Source: Nostoc foliaceum FACHB-393
Lineage (GTDB): Bacteria; Cyanobacteriota; Cyanobacteriia; Cyanobacteriales; Nostocaceae
NCBI RefSeq assembly: GCF_014698505.1
Contig: NZ_JACJTD010000006.1
Location: forward strand, 62,001-126,000
Length of the DNA stretch: 64,000 nucleotides
Direction of reading: 5' to 3'
Part shown: in pieces, positions 16,149-25,945 of the stretch
Layout of the letters: each line of letters starts with the position of its first letter
Position numbering within the stretch: the stretch's first letter is position 1
Position numbers and translations under genes: made by a program
Notes under the pieces: generated by a model
What the model saw: the letters and a program-made list of their open reading frames with translations, nothing else
The model's database searches: none
Told to the model about the DNA's origin: nothing

Positions 16149-17279
16149 GAATTTTGGAATTTTTGTTTGTAAACCCACAGCTTCGTTGATGGAATTTAAT
16201 CCGCTTTGTTCTAGCTTGGAAAGCAAACCTGCTAGAATTCGGCGTACCATCAGTGGGCCTTCGTAAATCCAGCCTGTATAAACCTGGATTAGACTAGCAC
16301 CAGCAGTAATTTTCTCCCAAGCATCTTCAGCAGAAAAGATGCCACCAACGCCAATAATTGGCATTTGTCCTTGGGTTTGCTGCCAAATAAAACGAATTAC
16401 CTCAGTGGAGCGATCGCGCAATGGTTCACCGCTAATTCCGCCAGCTTCTTCCTGAGGTGATTTGCCCGTTTGGTCAATCACTTGGGTTTTTAGTCCATCA
16501 CGGCGGATGGTGGTGTTAGTGGCAATAATTCCTGCCAATTGGTAGGTTTTAGCTAAAGAAATAATGTCAGCGATCGCTTCCCATTCTAAATCTGGGGCTA
16601 TCTTGACAAAAATGGGTTTATGTGTATTATTTTCTTGTTGTAATAAATCTAAGATAGTACTGAGCATAGAAGCATCTTGGAGCGATCGCAAACCAGGTGT
16701 ATTTGGCGAAGATACATTAACAACAAAATAATCTCCCAAATCCTTGAGTAAACGAAAACTATCGAGATAATCCTGTGCAGCTGCTTCTAGGGGAGTTACT
16801 TTAGATTTACCCAAATTTATCCCTATGGGTATTGACTGGATTAACTTCTGCTTTTCCTGTGCCAAACGTGCCGCCATTGCTGCTGCACCAAGATTATTAA
16901 AGCCCATCCGATTGAGAGCAGCTTTATCCAACGGCAAGCGAAACAAACGGGGAGGCGGATTTCCTGGTTGTGCGTGAAAAGTTACAGTTCCTAGTTCCGC
17001 AAAGCCAAAACCCAGGTTAGACCAAATGCCAGCAGCTACTCCATCCTTGTCGAAACCAGCTGCTAACCCTACAGGGTTTGGGAAGTTTAGCCCAAACAAG
17101 TTTTGTTCTAGGCGTGAATCGTACAGACATAAAGACTGCTTTAGGCGTTGGTTTGCCCAACTAGCAGGGGTTTGTGATAGCCAGCTAAAACTGCGAATCG
17201 TCTGCTGGTGTAACCACTCTGAATCGGCTTTTACCAGATTGAACAAAAGCGGACGAATAGCGACTTGATAAATATCCAT
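16146..17279 (-). CDS. pyrD: Dihydroorotate dehydrogenase (quinone), class 2
   Basis: Oxidises dihydroorotate to orotate in pyrimidine synthesis, passing electrons to membrane quinone. 377 residues with the N-terminal amphipathic helical extension of class 2 enzymes ([15 protein letters not shown]) before the TIM barrel. [35 protein letters not shown] (with the catalytic Ser) and [18 protein letters not shown]-phosphate loop are all present. An in-frame GTG at 17292-17294 would extend it five residues and touch the upstream gene's stop; the ATG at 17277-17279 fits the family start. It lies 14 bases after the coiled-coil gene on the same strand. Confidence 0.95.
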   Translation of the reverse strand: MDIYQVAIRPLLFNLVKADSEWLHQQTIRSFSWLSQTPASWANQRLKQSLCLYDSRLEQNLFGLNFPNPVGLAAGFDKDGVAAGIWSNLGFGFAELGTVTFHAQPGNPPPRLFRLPLDKAALNRMGFNNLGAAAMAARLAQEKQKLIQSIPIGINLGKSKVTPLEAAAQDYLDSFRLLKDLGDYFVVNVSSPNTPGLRSLQDASMLSTILDLLQQENNTHKPIFVKIAPDLEWEAIADIISLAKTYQLAGIIATNTTIRRDGLKTQVIDQTGKSPQEEAGGISGEPLRDRSTEVIRFIWQQTQGQMPIIGVGGIFSAEDAWEKITAGASLIQVYTGWIYEGPLMVRRILAGLLSKLEQSGLNSINEAVGLQTKIPKF

Positions 17280-17293
17280 TTCAATTCTTAACA

Positions 17294-17725
17294 CTACGCG
17301 AATTCGGTAGACTGCCAGGCTTCCTCTCTAGCTTTCTGGATTTCCTCTCTAGCTTTCTGGATTTCCTCTCTAGCTTGTCGGAGTTCCTCTTTAGCCTGCC
17401 GCGCTTCCTCTTTAGCTTGTCGGAGTTCTTCTTTAAATTGCCGCATTTCTTCAGCAATCTGCCGCGCTTCTTCGGCAGAATTTCTCATTTCTTCAGCAAG
17501 CTGCCGGGTTTCTTCGGCAGAATTTCTTATTTCTTCAGCAAGCTCTCGCTGCTCCTCTTGTGAGAGCCTGACATATTCAGAAGACTCCCGCTGCTTCTCT
17601 TGTGAAAGCCTAGTTTCTTCAGCAGACTCCCGCTTTTCCTCTGAGACTTGTCGCTGCTCCTCTAGAGTATCGGACGAAGATTCACCCATTTCTTTAGCAC
17701 TCCATAATGTAACTTCCACCAACAT
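17294..17725 (-). CDS. Heptad-repeat coiled-coil protein
   Basis: 143 residues, about a third Glu and rich in Arg, Gln, Ala and Ser. From residue 20 to 135 it is built of seven-residue units such as [14 protein letters not shown] and EELRQAK, and the DNA itself repeats with a 21-base period (for example TTTCTGGATTTCCTCTCTAG twice near 17330-17365). A long, highly charged coiled coil is predicted; no catalytic or membrane part is visible. ATG at 17723-17725. The stop lies 14 bases before the pyrD start. Function unknown; low-complexity coding raises some doubt, but the frame is clean and the opposite frame is only a shadow. Confidence 0.6.
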   Translation of the reverse strand: MLVEVTLWSAKEMGESSSDTLEEQRQVSEEKRESAEETRLSQEKQRESSEYVRLSQEEQRELAEEIRNSAEETRQLAEEMRNSAEEARQIAEEMRQFKEELRQAKEEARQAKEELRQAREEIQKAREEIQKAREEAWQSTEFA

Positions 17726-17822
17726 CTTACTTAAAACTTTCAGCAGACACCTGTGGCGATATTAGTCAAGGTGCTTTTCTGGGCATCTTATATATTACAA
17801 GTTATGTAAACCAATAAATCAG

Positions 17823-20747
17823 ATGGGGCAGCCGCAAAAACCTATAGCCGCCGAACAGCAGATCCTCTCCTTGGGACGTGTCCTCCAGAGCCTCAGAGAA
17901 GAAGATGATGTTGACGTTCTGATTGAAACTACTATTTCTTATCTTAAGGAACAGTTTGACTACAGACTGATTTGGGTTGCTCTTTACGATCGCCTGAATC
18001 ACATATTATTCGGCAAAGGGGGCATCACACCTGATCATGACACGAGCTTTTTACGCCAAAGGGTTGTTCTCAGTCCTGGGGATTTATTAGAGCAAGTGGT
18101 GATTGAACAGCATCCCTTGGGCATAGCTGATTTACAAACTGAAATCCGCGCCGCCGAATGGCGAAAGATAGCAGAAAAATTCCATATCCAAGGAACGATT
18201 ATTTTACCAATTCGCTATAAAGACCGTTGCTTGGGTTTGCTGTTACTGGGTTCAGAACGCTGGGGCTACCTACTGACAGGGGAAGCAAAAGCACGTTTGA
18301 TGATGGTTTTAGGTGAACTAGGGGCAGTGCTTTATCAAAATGAGATGCATTTGCAGCAAAAGCAAACCAAGCGAACCGACGAGCCATTGTTAGAATTGCT
18401 TGAAAATTTACGCACCCTCGGAAATCTGAATCAAAGACTTGAAGCAGGAGTGCAAGCAACTCATAAATTTGTTTCCCCTAGCCGAACAAATGTTTACTGG
18501 TTTGAGCGAGAAGGGCGCTACTTTTGGTGTCGGATGAGCAATCAGCTTGTGAAAATTGATCGCAATTCCAGCACTCAGCAAGCAGCAGGAATGACTGTAC
18601 AGGAGTTGAGCGACTTTTATTATGCTTTGGCAGTTAACCAAATTGTCTCGATTGGTGATGCCCGCAGTTCTTTAAAGAGCCATTTTACGGCAAAATTGCT
18701 GCAACGGCTGAAGGTGCGATCGCTCTTGGCAGCTCCGATAATCTGGCAAAAGAACCTATTAGGTTTTCTGGCGGTAGAAAGCAATGAACCTCGCATTTGG
18801 ACGGAGGCAGACAAAAATTTTGTTCAAGGTGTTGCTGGCTTAATCTCTCTGGTTGCACCTAGCGAAAGTATGGAAAGCACTATCAAACAGATTCAAGAGG
18901 ATGCCCACCTGACTGGTCAAGTTGCCCAAGGTATCTATAGGGAACATGAACTTCAGGAAACTTTACACAGCTGTGCTAAAAGAGTTTTAGCTCGATTAGC
19001 TGCCACACGCTTTTTGCTGTTGCAGTATGACCCTGAACAGAATAATTATCAATTTATTTACCAAAGTCAGCCCCATAATCGCCGACCGTTGACATTTACC
19101 CTTTATCCTCTCAAAGAATTAGATGGGCAGCTTTTGGAACGTTCAACTCAAGCGGTGGAAATTGAGAACTTAGATGAAGATTTACGCTTTTTTAACTGGC
19201 GTCCCCCTTTACTAGAAAATGGTGTGCGATCGCTACTTGTTTGTAAATGCACTCACGGTCATATACCAGCAGCAATTTTGGTCATCACTCACGAAACCCA
19301 TCGCTCATGGACAACTCTAGAAAAGGAATTACTGTGGGCCGTTAGTCAACAGATTGGTGTAATTGTTCGTCAGTGGCAATTACATAACCGCACCACCCAG
19401 CAGCAAAAATCTTCCCAGGCATTTGAGCAATGCCTACGCATTCTGACACAATCCCAGAACAGTAAAATCGAGGTTGGAAAAAAGCATTTAGAACGCACAG
19501 CACTCGAACAAATAGCATCAATTTTGGCCTGTCCCCTAGCGATAATGCTATCCTGGTCGCCTGGCGAAAGTATGGCAGAAATTATCCCTGGAGTGATTGA
19601 CAATAGTCAATTTGGGATTTTTTCCGATGCATCAATTCCTATCCAGGCTGAAGCCTTAATTCAGTGGGCACTTGCTACGGAGAGTTACTTGACTTTGAAG
19701 GTAGATAATTTACTACCGGAAACTCGAAAATGGTTGAGTGTGCCAGACAAAGGTCAAATTTTGGTGATGGCGTTACGTACCAATACTGATTATGAAACTA
19801 CTGGTGTAGTGTTGTTAGCAGACTATCAAGAGCGTCGCTGGTCAGAAGCAAACCTCAGTGCGACAGCAACTCTGATTTCTCAATTAGCTTGGTGGCGTCG
19901 TGAAAAGCAAATTACCCGACTTTTAGAATCCACAACAGAAGAATTACGACAACTCAACTGGTACAAACATCGTCGTTTAGAGGAAATCCAAAGAATAACG
20001 GCGCTATCCCTTAAACAAATACATGATTTGGGTATTCCTGCTAATGAACTTGCTCAGATGCGCTACCAGCTATTGTTGCGGCAGCTAGACCATACAGCCG
20101 CTTCCATGAGTGGAATGCTAAAACTTGAGCACTGGCAGCTACACATGAGTTGGGAAACTATGCCCATAGCCAGTTTACTGAAGCGATCGCTCGAACGCAT
20201 CGAAAATCAACTTAAACAACAAAAGCTGTGGATTGGCGTACATGGCTTAGGACAACCGATTGACGAGCAAGAGTCACCAAAGAATTCTTCCCTTGCTAGA
20301 GGCGTTCCTACCTCCAGCGCTCAATCTTCAATGGCGATCGCTGGTGATATTGTCAAAATTGAATTAGTTATCCATGAATTATTGGTTACTGCCTGTAACC
20401 GTTCTCCAATCGGCGGCAGAATTGATATTTGGTGTCGCCGTTTAGATGCGTCAAAACCCTCGGATACAAAGCATTCTTTTACAAGTGGAGGGTCTGAACA
20501 TCAGACATCGCTAGAACTGTCGATTACATACAACGGTGCGATCGAACCACAGTTACTCACAGAACTACATGATAATACACCCAAAGATGTGCTTGCTCCC
20601 TCCAACCTTGACCAACCGCCAGGTTTACATCTGCTGATCTGCCAAAACCTCATGCAGGAGTTGGGAGGGGAGTTAAATTTTTATCAATTACCAGATAATC
20701 GGGTAGTTAGCCGCTTGTTGTTGCCCTTAGTTGGCCATGATTCTTAG
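17823..20747 (+). CDS. Multi-GAF sensor protein with degenerate histidine-kinase C-terminus
   Basis: 974 residues, soluble. Successive GAF-like domains occupy about 10-185, 200-345, 375-515 and 540-690 (for example IQGTIILPIRYKDRCLGLLLL and VRSLLAAPIIWQKNLLGFLAVES). The end (about 720-970) resembles a histidine kinase core, but the H-box region reads RQLDHTAASMSGM rather than SHELRTP, no DxGxG (G1) box is visible, and only the N-box-like VIHELLVTACNRSP and G2-like PPGLHLLICQNLMQELGG remain. So it probably does not autophosphorylate and may act as a scaffold or ligand-gated binder. No chromophore Cys signature was obvious. A Ser/Thr/Pro insert near 818-840 separates the half-domains. Confidence 0.85.
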   Translation: MGQPQKPIAAEQQILSLGRVLQSLREEDDVDVLIETTISYLKEQFDYRLIWVALYDRLNHILFGKGGITPDHDTSFLRQRVVLSPGDLLEQVVIEQHPLGIADLQTEIRAAEWRKIAEKFHIQGTIILPIRYKDRCLGLLLLGSERWGYLLTGEAKARLMMVLGELGAVLYQNEMHLQQKQTKRTDEPLLELLENLRTLGNLNQRLEAGVQATHKFVSPSRTNVYWFEREGRYFWCRMSNQLVKIDRNSSTQQAAGMTVQELSDFYYALAVNQIVSIGDARSSLKSHFTAKLLQRLKVRSLLAAPIIWQKNLLGFLAVESNEPRIWTEADKNFVQGVAGLISLVAPSESMESTIKQIQEDAHLTGQVAQGIYREHELQETLHSCAKRVLARLAATRFLLLQYDPEQNNYQFIYQSQPHNRRPLTFTLYPLKELDGQLLERSTQAVEIENLDEDLRFFNWRPPLLENGVRSLLVCKCTHGHIPAAILVITHETHRSWTTLEKELLWAVSQQIGVIVRQWQLHNRTTQQQKSSQAFEQCLRILTQSQNSKIEVGKKHLERTALEQIASILACPLAIMLSWSPGESMAEIIPGVIDNSQFGIFSDASIPIQAEALIQWALATESYLTLKVDNLLPETRKWLSVPDKGQILVMALRTNTDYETTGVVLLADYQERRWSEANLSATATLISQLAWWRREKQITRLLESTTEELRQLNWYKHRRLEEIQRITALSLKQIHDLGIPANELAQMRYQLLLRQLDHTAASMSGMLKLEHWQLHMSWETMPIASLLKRSLERIENQLKQQKLWIGVHGLGQPIDEQESPKNSSLARGVPTSSAQSSMAIAGDIVKIELVIHELLVTACNRSPIGGRIDIWCRRLDASKPSDTKHSFTSGGSEHQTSLELSITYNGAIEPQLLTELHDNTPKDVLAPSNLDQPPGLHLLICQNLMQELGGELNFYQLPDNRVVSRLLLPLVGHDS

Positions 20748-20925
20748 TAGTACTCTCCTCCAACTGCCTAAAGTCCCATCTTTTCAGATAGGGAACTCAG
20801 GAATGAGTCTATAGAGAGATTGACCACACATTTGTTCGTCGAAAGTATCCTCCCTTCGTAGCAAACTGGTTATAATTATTTTCCATCTCTCTCAGAAATC
20901 AAATTCTCATATACACAGTATTTAT

Positions 20926-21120
20926 ATGGGACGTATTCGTTCTAAATCTGACCTACCTACAAAAATCTGTCCGGTATGTCAACGTCCTTTCACATGGCGT
21001 AAAAAGTGGCAAGATTGTTGGGACGATGTGAAATACTGCTCAGAACGTTGTCGTCGTCGCCGTTCTGAAGCTCAAAATGAAACTAACCGCAACACAGACG
21101 CAAATAGCGCAAGAGATTAA
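20926..21120 (+). CDS. DUF2256 small zinc-ribbon protein
   Basis: 64 residues: KICPVCQRPFTWRKKWQDCW followed by VKYCSERCRRRR gives two Cys pairs for one zinc site and a basic tail, the DUF2256 signature. The function is unknown; the family often sits near cryptochrome/photolyase-like or repair genes. ATG at 20926. The stop overlaps the next start (TAATG at 21118-21122), so translation of the peptidase gene is probably coupled. Confidence 0.9.
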   Translation: MGRIRSKSDLPTKICPVCQRPFTWRKKWQDCWDDVKYCSERCRRRRSEAQNETNRNTDANSARD

Positions 21121-22073
21121 TGGAGTCACAGGTGCAACCTAAATTAATTATTCATGGGGGGGCTGGTAGTTCTCTCCACGGTAAAGGCGGATTGGAGGCG
21201 GTGCGCCGATCGCTCCATAAAGTAATAGAAGAAGTCTATTCTCTACTATTATGCGGAGCAACTGCCTCTGAGGCGGTGGTGCAGGGTTGCCAAATGCTAG
21301 AAGATAACCCCCGCTTTAATGCTGGTACTGGTTCAGTACTGCAATCTGATGGGCAAATCCGCATGAGTGCTTCTCTAATGGATGGTGCATCAGGGCGATT
21401 TAGTGGTGTGATTAATATTTCGCGGGTGAAAAATCCCATTGAGTTGGCACAATTTTTACAAAACTCGCCAGACCGAGTATTATCAGATTTCGGCTCTGCT
21501 GAGTTGGCGCGGGAAATGCAAATTCCCAGCTATAACGCTTTAACTGATTTGCGGTTACAAGAGTGGATACAAGAGCGCCAGGATAATTTTAAAAGCGCAA
21601 TGGCTGGTGTGGTAGCAGAACCTGAACTGCTAGAAACCAGCAATGCCGGACGCGGTACCATCGGTGTGGTAGCTTTAGATGCCTATGGTAGGCTAGCTGC
21701 TGGCACTTCTACTGGTGGTAAGGGCTTTGAGCGAATTGGCAGGGTAAGTGATTCTGCTATGCCAGCAGGTAATTATGCTACTAGTAATGCTGGTGTTAGT
21801 TGTACTGGCATTGGGGAAGATATCATCGATGAGTGTCTAGCTCCCCGGATTGTAGTACGTGTGACTGATGGTATGTCCTTGAGGGAGGCTATGCAGCGAT
21901 CCTTTGGGGAAGCGCACCAGAACAAACGGGATTTGGGAGCGATCGCTTTAGATGTTAGTGGAGCGATCGCTTGGGGAAAAACCAGTGAAATCTTACTCGC
22001 CGCCTACCACGACGGCGAAAAAATTGGCGACACTTTGGAATGGAATGATAGTGAATTGATTGGCTATCGTTGA
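21120..22073 (+). CDS. iaaA: Isoaspartyl peptidase / L-asparaginase (plant type)
   Basis: An N-terminal nucleophile hydrolase of 317 residues that splits beta-aspartyl dipeptides and asparagine. LIIHGGAGS near the start, DNPRFNAGTGSVLQ, and the autocleavage site GRGTIGVVALD, in which the Thr becomes the nucleophile of the beta chain after self-processing, then STGGKGFERIGRVSDS and AGNYA substrate loops. It should form an (alpha-beta)2 enzyme in the cytoplasm and help salvage cyanophycin-derived beta-Asp-Arg, as known for cyanobacterial relatives. Starts on the ATG overlapping the DUF2256 stop. Its 3' end overlaps the convergent gene by 10 bases. Confidence 0.95.
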   Translation: MESQVQPKLIIHGGAGSSLHGKGGLEAVRRSLHKVIEEVYSLLLCGATASEAVVQGCQMLEDNPRFNAGTGSVLQSDGQIRMSASLMDGASGRFSGVINISRVKNPIELAQFLQNSPDRVLSDFGSAELAREMQIPSYNALTDLRLQEWIQERQDNFKSAMAGVVAEPELLETSNAGRGTIGVVALDAYGRLAAGTSTGGKGFERIGRVSDSAMPAGNYATSNAGVSCTGIGEDIIDECLAPRIVVRVTDGMSLREAMQRSFGEAHQNKRDLGAIALDVSGAIAWGKTSEILLAAYHDGEKIGDTLEWNDSELIGYR

Positions 22074-22486
22074 ATAAATTCTAGCGCCTGAGTTAAAATT
22101 TCTTCCTGGTCAACCATTGCGGCTAATTCTTGGGCTTCATAACGCCCCTCAAAAGCTTCTAGCGCCGCTCTTTTCAGTGCCACTTGATATCCTTGTTGCA
22201 GAATATCGATTAATTCTGCTTGATTCAAGTAAAACCCACCGGATTTGCGGCGCTTGTTTATTTTGTTGATTTCACGCACTGTATTTTCTATCGAAACATC
22301 CCAAGAGCGAGTAGAACGTTTTTCGGCCTTTTGTTTAATTAAATGGATGAGCAGAATCACACTATAACTATCAATCTTATTGATTTTGTCACTGAGGCTC
22401 ATTTCTTCTAACTCATCCACCAACAGCAACGCCTCATGGATTTTGCCTTGTTCTAGAAATTGCCTAAGTTCTAGTAGTTCTTCCAT
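22064..22486 (-). CDS. DUF29-like family protein
   Basis: 140 residues, all-helical and soluble. The pattern ELRQFLEQGKIHEALLLVDE, SYSVILLIHLIKQKAEKRST and SWDVSIENTVREI recalls the short cyanobacterial branch of DUF29 (from memory, family call moderate). No known activity. ATG at 22484-22486. It converges on iaaA with a 10-base overlap of the 3' ends and lies 111 bases downstream of... glmU's end is separate on the same strand. Confidence 0.65.
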   Translation of the reverse strand: MEELLELRQFLEQGKIHEALLLVDELEEMSLSDKINKIDSYSVILLIHLIKQKAEKRSTRSWDVSIENTVREINKINKRRKSGGFYLNQAELIDILQQGYQVALKRAALEAFEGRYEAQELAAMVDQEEILTQALEFIQR

Positions 22487-22597
22487 GTTATTTTTTGAGA
22501 TTTTGGCTTCACTACTAATCTAGCTAGATTAGACATCTTGCAAAAATCCTAGTTTATAGTCTAAAACCACAGATGAATTGCGATTAACAGTGATGAA

Positions 22598-23977
22598 TTA
22601 TTTATGTTGATCTGTGGTTTCATTTTCAACACTTTTCCTTTGCCAAGCTGGTTTTACTACCTGACGACTACGGGCAATCACTAGAGAATCATCAGGCACA
22701 TCTTCTGTAACGGTAGAACCGGCAGCCACGTAGACATCATCTCCCAAGGTGAGTGGAGCTACTAAAACGCTATTGGCTCCAGTCTTTGTGCGATCGCCTA
22801 TTTTTGTACGGTGTTTCTTCACGCCGTCATAATTGGCAGTAATTGTACCGGCACCAATATTTACCTGATTGCCAACAACGGTATCACCTATATATGACAA
22901 ATGTGCTGCATTCGTGCGATCGCCTAATTGAGTATTTTTCAATTCCACAAAATTCCCTACACGGCAATTAGCACCTACTTGTACGTGACCACGCAAATGA
23001 GCATAAGGGCCAATTCGGCTTCCTGCCTGCACAGTGCTATCTGTTACTACTGAATACTGCACGGTGACATTTTCAGCCAAGTGACTATTTTCAATTAAAC
23101 TCCCTGGCCCAATATGACTTCCCGTTTGAATCACTGTATTTCCCCGCAGATGAGTTTGGGGTTCAATAATTACATCGGGCTGTAATGTCACTGTTTCATC
23201 AATGGTGATGCTTGTGGGGTCGATGAGAGTGACACCCGCTAACATCCATTTTTCCTTGACTCGTTTTTGCAAAATTTCAGATGCTGTTGCGAGTTGCAAG
23301 CGATCGTTGATACCGAGAATTTCTTGGTAGTCTTCTACATCCACTGCCATTACTTGTCCGACTTGAGTCACGGCATCAGTAAGATAGTATTCTTTTTGGG
23401 CATTGTTTGCCTGTAGGTGAGGGAGTACTTTTGCCAAATCTTGCCAACGAAAGCAGTAAACTCCAGCGTTAATCCGCTGATTTTGCCTTTGAGCAGCAGT
23501 ACAATCCTTGTGTTCGACCATTTGCTGCACAATATTTTCATCGTTACAAAAAACTCGCCCGTAGCCTGTGGGGTCTGGTAGGTTCGAGGTGAGAATAGTG
23601 GCGGCGTTCTGATTTCGGGCGTGAGTTTGTAACATCTGCTGAAGAGTTTCACTACGTATCAACGGTAAATCGCCGTTAAGTACTAGTAAATCCCCAGTGT
23701 AGTCTTCCAAGTGAGGAAGTAATTGCTGGATGGCATGACCTGTCCCTAGTTGCACAGTCTGTTCCACAAACTCCAAAGTGGGAATTGAATGCATGGCGGC
23801 TTGCACTTCCTCGGACTGATATCCCACAATCACGATTCGCCGTGAGGGCGAAAGTGGTTCTACACTTTCGAGAACTCTCTCTAATAGCGATCGCCCACCC
23901 AAAGAGTGTAAAACCTTGGGTAACCGTGATTTCATCCTGGTGCCGCGTCCCGCCGCTAGAATTGCTACAACTACCAT
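22598..23977 (-). CDS. glmU: Bifunctional UDP-N-acetylglucosamine pyrophosphorylase / glucosamine-1-P acetyltransferase
   Basis: Makes UDP-GlcNAc for peptidoglycan and lipopolysaccharide. 459 residues: N-terminal uridyltransferase with [26 protein letters not shown] and LNGDLPLI (Asp binds Mg), then a linker near residue 230, then a left-handed beta-helix of hexapeptide repeats ending with [14 protein letters not shown] and [17 protein letters not shown], the acetyl-CoA/catalytic His region. All expected parts are present. ATG at 23975-23977. Lone gene between the DUF29-like and HD-GYP genes on the same strand. Confidence 0.97.
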   Translation of the reverse strand: MVVVAILAAGRGTRMKSRLPKVLHSLGGRSLLERVLESVEPLSPSRRIVIVGYQSEEVQAAMHSIPTLEFVEQTVQLGTGHAIQQLLPHLEDYTGDLLVLNGDLPLIRSETLQQMLQTHARNQNAATILTSNLPDPTGYGRVFCNDENIVQQMVEHKDCTAAQRQNQRINAGVYCFRWQDLAKVLPHLQANNAQKEYYLTDAVTQVGQVMAVDVEDYQEILGINDRLQLATASEILQKRVKEKWMLAGVTLIDPTSITIDETVTLQPDVIIEPQTHLRGNTVIQTGSHIGPGSLIENSHLAENVTVQYSVVTDSTVQAGSRIGPYAHLRGHVQVGANCRVGNFVELKNTQLGDRTNAAHLSYIGDTVVGNQVNIGAGTITANYDGVKKHRTKIGDRTKTGANSVLVAPLTLGDDVYVAAGSTVTEDVPDDSLVIARSRQVVKPAWQRKSVENETTDQHK

Positions 23978-24151
23978 AATTAGCTATCAGCTATCAGTGA
24001 AATTATGATTAATGCTGTTGGTACTTTAAAATTTAGGCTCAAACCATACCAGCTAACCATAGAAGAGTGAAATATACAATGAGTTACGATAATACCAATT
24101 CGTGCTAATTACGGCAGCTACAAAATCCCCTACTCCTAGTCCCCAGCCTTT

Positions 24152-25375
24152 TTACTGACTGGAGCCAATAAACTCGGCAAACTGCTGCATTAACTTGGGA
24201 TTACGCCAACCGGAATCAGCTTCTTCTTGCATCACTAAAAGTCCTTCTGCTGAAGTAAAAGCTCTTTTGTAAGGTCGTTCGCTGGTCAGAGCATCGTAAA
24301 TATCAATTAACTGAAATACTTGCGCTAGGTAGGGAATATCATCCCCTTTGAGTCCATCAGGGTAGCCTGAGCCATCCCAGCGTTCGTGGTGATGGCGAAT
24401 AATGGGAATTACACCCCGCATACTGCGCAATGGCTGACAGATTTTTTCTCCTATCAAAACGTGCTGCTGCATGATCTGCCAATCTTCGGGGGTGAGTTTG
24501 CCTTTTTTCAGCAGCACTGCATCGGGAATACCCACCTTACCAATATCGTGGAGATAACCACCCCATCTCAAATCTCGAATTTGGTAGCGTGAGAGGTTGA
24601 GGTATTCACCAAAAACTTGTCCCAGTTTTACCAGGCGTTCACAATGGTTGCCTGTATTGGGATCGCGACTTTCAATCGACATGGCAATGGAAAATAGTAC
24701 TTGTTCGGCATGGTCTAAATCTTCGTTCAGACGTTTCTGCCGCACCAAGGACTTGACACGCGCCGCTAGTTCCACACGATCAAAGGGTTTGGTGAGAAAA
24801 TCATCTGCCCCAACTTCAATTCCCCGAATGCGCGATCGCCTGTCATTTAATGCTGTAATAAAAATCACTGGGATTAGCCTAGTCTGCTCATCCTGTTTGA
24901 GCAATTGGCAGACTTCAAATCCATCCATTCCTGGCATCATCACATCCAGCAAAATCAAATCTGGTTGTTTTTGAGTTACCAATCCGACAACGATGGAACC
25001 ACTATCCGCCTCAATTACTTCGTATCCTTCCATCCCCAACAGGGCAACAGCAGTCATCCGACTAGCGGCATGATCGTCAACAACTAAAACCTTCGGCGGA
25101 TCTAAATCAAACCCATTCACTTTAGAACCTTTGGCTTGTAGTGTTCTAGAGACCAATGAATCATCACCACAATTAACATCAGCTTTTATCCAAGAAGACA
25201 CTGCTTGTCTATCTTCAAGCATAAGGTCTTGTTGAGGTAAGCCTAAAGAATAACCCTCCGAATTTTGCGATCCTACGGCATTATTTGAACCGATACTCTT
25301 TACTCTGCTAATGGGGTTTGACCCACTAACAATTTCTTCTGTAAAGCCTGTATGGTTGGATTTCCATTGAATCAC
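24152..25375 (-). CDS. Response regulator with HD-GYP domain
   Basis: 407 residues: an unstructured N-terminal ~90, a receiver domain (about 94-212; phospho-acceptor Asp144 in LLDVMMPG, Lys196 in LTKPFD), and an HD-GYP domain (about 225-400) with His-Asp at 276-277 (YLHDIGKVGIP) and HHHERWDGSGYPDG at 328-341. HD-GYP proteins of the RpfG type hydrolyse cyclic di-GMP, and all signature residues are intact. The frame opens with GTG at 25373-25375; the first internal ATG is at residue 52 and would still leave both domains complete, so the true start is uncertain. The cognate kinase is not nearby. Confidence 0.92.
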   Translation of the reverse strand: MIQWKSNHTGFTEEIVSGSNPISRVKSIGSNNAVGSQNSEGYSLGLPQQDLMLEDRQAVSSWIKADVNCGDDSLVSRTLQAKGSKVNGFDLDPPKVLVVDDHAASRMTAVALLGMEGYEVIEADSGSIVVGLVTQKQPDLILLDVMMPGMDGFEVCQLLKQDEQTRLIPVIFITALNDRRSRIRGIEVGADDFLTKPFDRVELAARVKSLVRQKRLNEDLDHAEQVLFSIAMSIESRDPNTGNHCERLVKLGQVFGEYLNLSRYQIRDLRWGGYLHDIGKVGIPDAVLLKKGKLTPEDWQIMQQHVLIGEKICQPLRSMRGVIPIIRHHHERWDGSGYPDGLKGDDIPYLAQVFQLIDIYDALTSERPYKRAFTSAEGLLVMQEEADSGWRNPKLMQQFAEFIGSSQ

Positions 25376-25945
25376 AAAGGCACTCCAAGTTTTTGCAGAA
25401 GTTAACAGTGTCAGATTTAAAAAACAAATTTAATATTCGACTGTATCTGAGCCAGAGTTTCCATAGGGATTATCCATGATGTCAAGCTGCTATCTAGGTT
25501 TTCGCAGCATGTATCTTTTATGTTACGAACAAAGGGTATCCTGTTGTCAAATTTTTTGTTTTGCTTCTAGTTCCAGTATGATAAATTGGCACAAATCTTA
25601 AATCAGGTTTTTTACGGAGATTTTTAACCTAACAGCGCTAGAAAGCATTAGGATTGCTTGCTTTATATCGATATATCGGGTTTTTAGTTTTAAATCTTTA
25701 TGGTAAGCATTAGGTATATATATTTTTATTTATACAATTATAGCAATACTCAAGTATATCAAATTACATATAGTATTTGATACTATCTTTAATTAAGCTA
25801 TTTGGCTGGTAAAAACTCGTTGCCTGAGTATCTGGAAAGTAAATCAGAATTTTTGGCAAAAAAATGTCTAACTTTTCTGGAATTAAGGACTGAGGATGAG
25901 GTTTTAGTTGCCGCAGCTATGCCCGTCGTAGACATTGCAACCGAA
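25376..25945. other. AT-rich intergenic region
   Basis: Between the start of the HD-GYP gene and the stop of mnmD. It holds one interspersed repeat at 25910-25938 and otherwise AT-rich DNA. A 90-codon plus-strand frame crossing into mnmD looks like a chance frame. No RNA gene recognised. Confidence 0.5.
25910..25938. repeat. Nostoc interspersed repeat, divergent copy
   Basis: GCCGCAGCTATGCCCGTCGT then AGACATTGC, a decayed member of the family at 12683-12711. It lies just past the mnmD stop. Confidence 0.5.
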
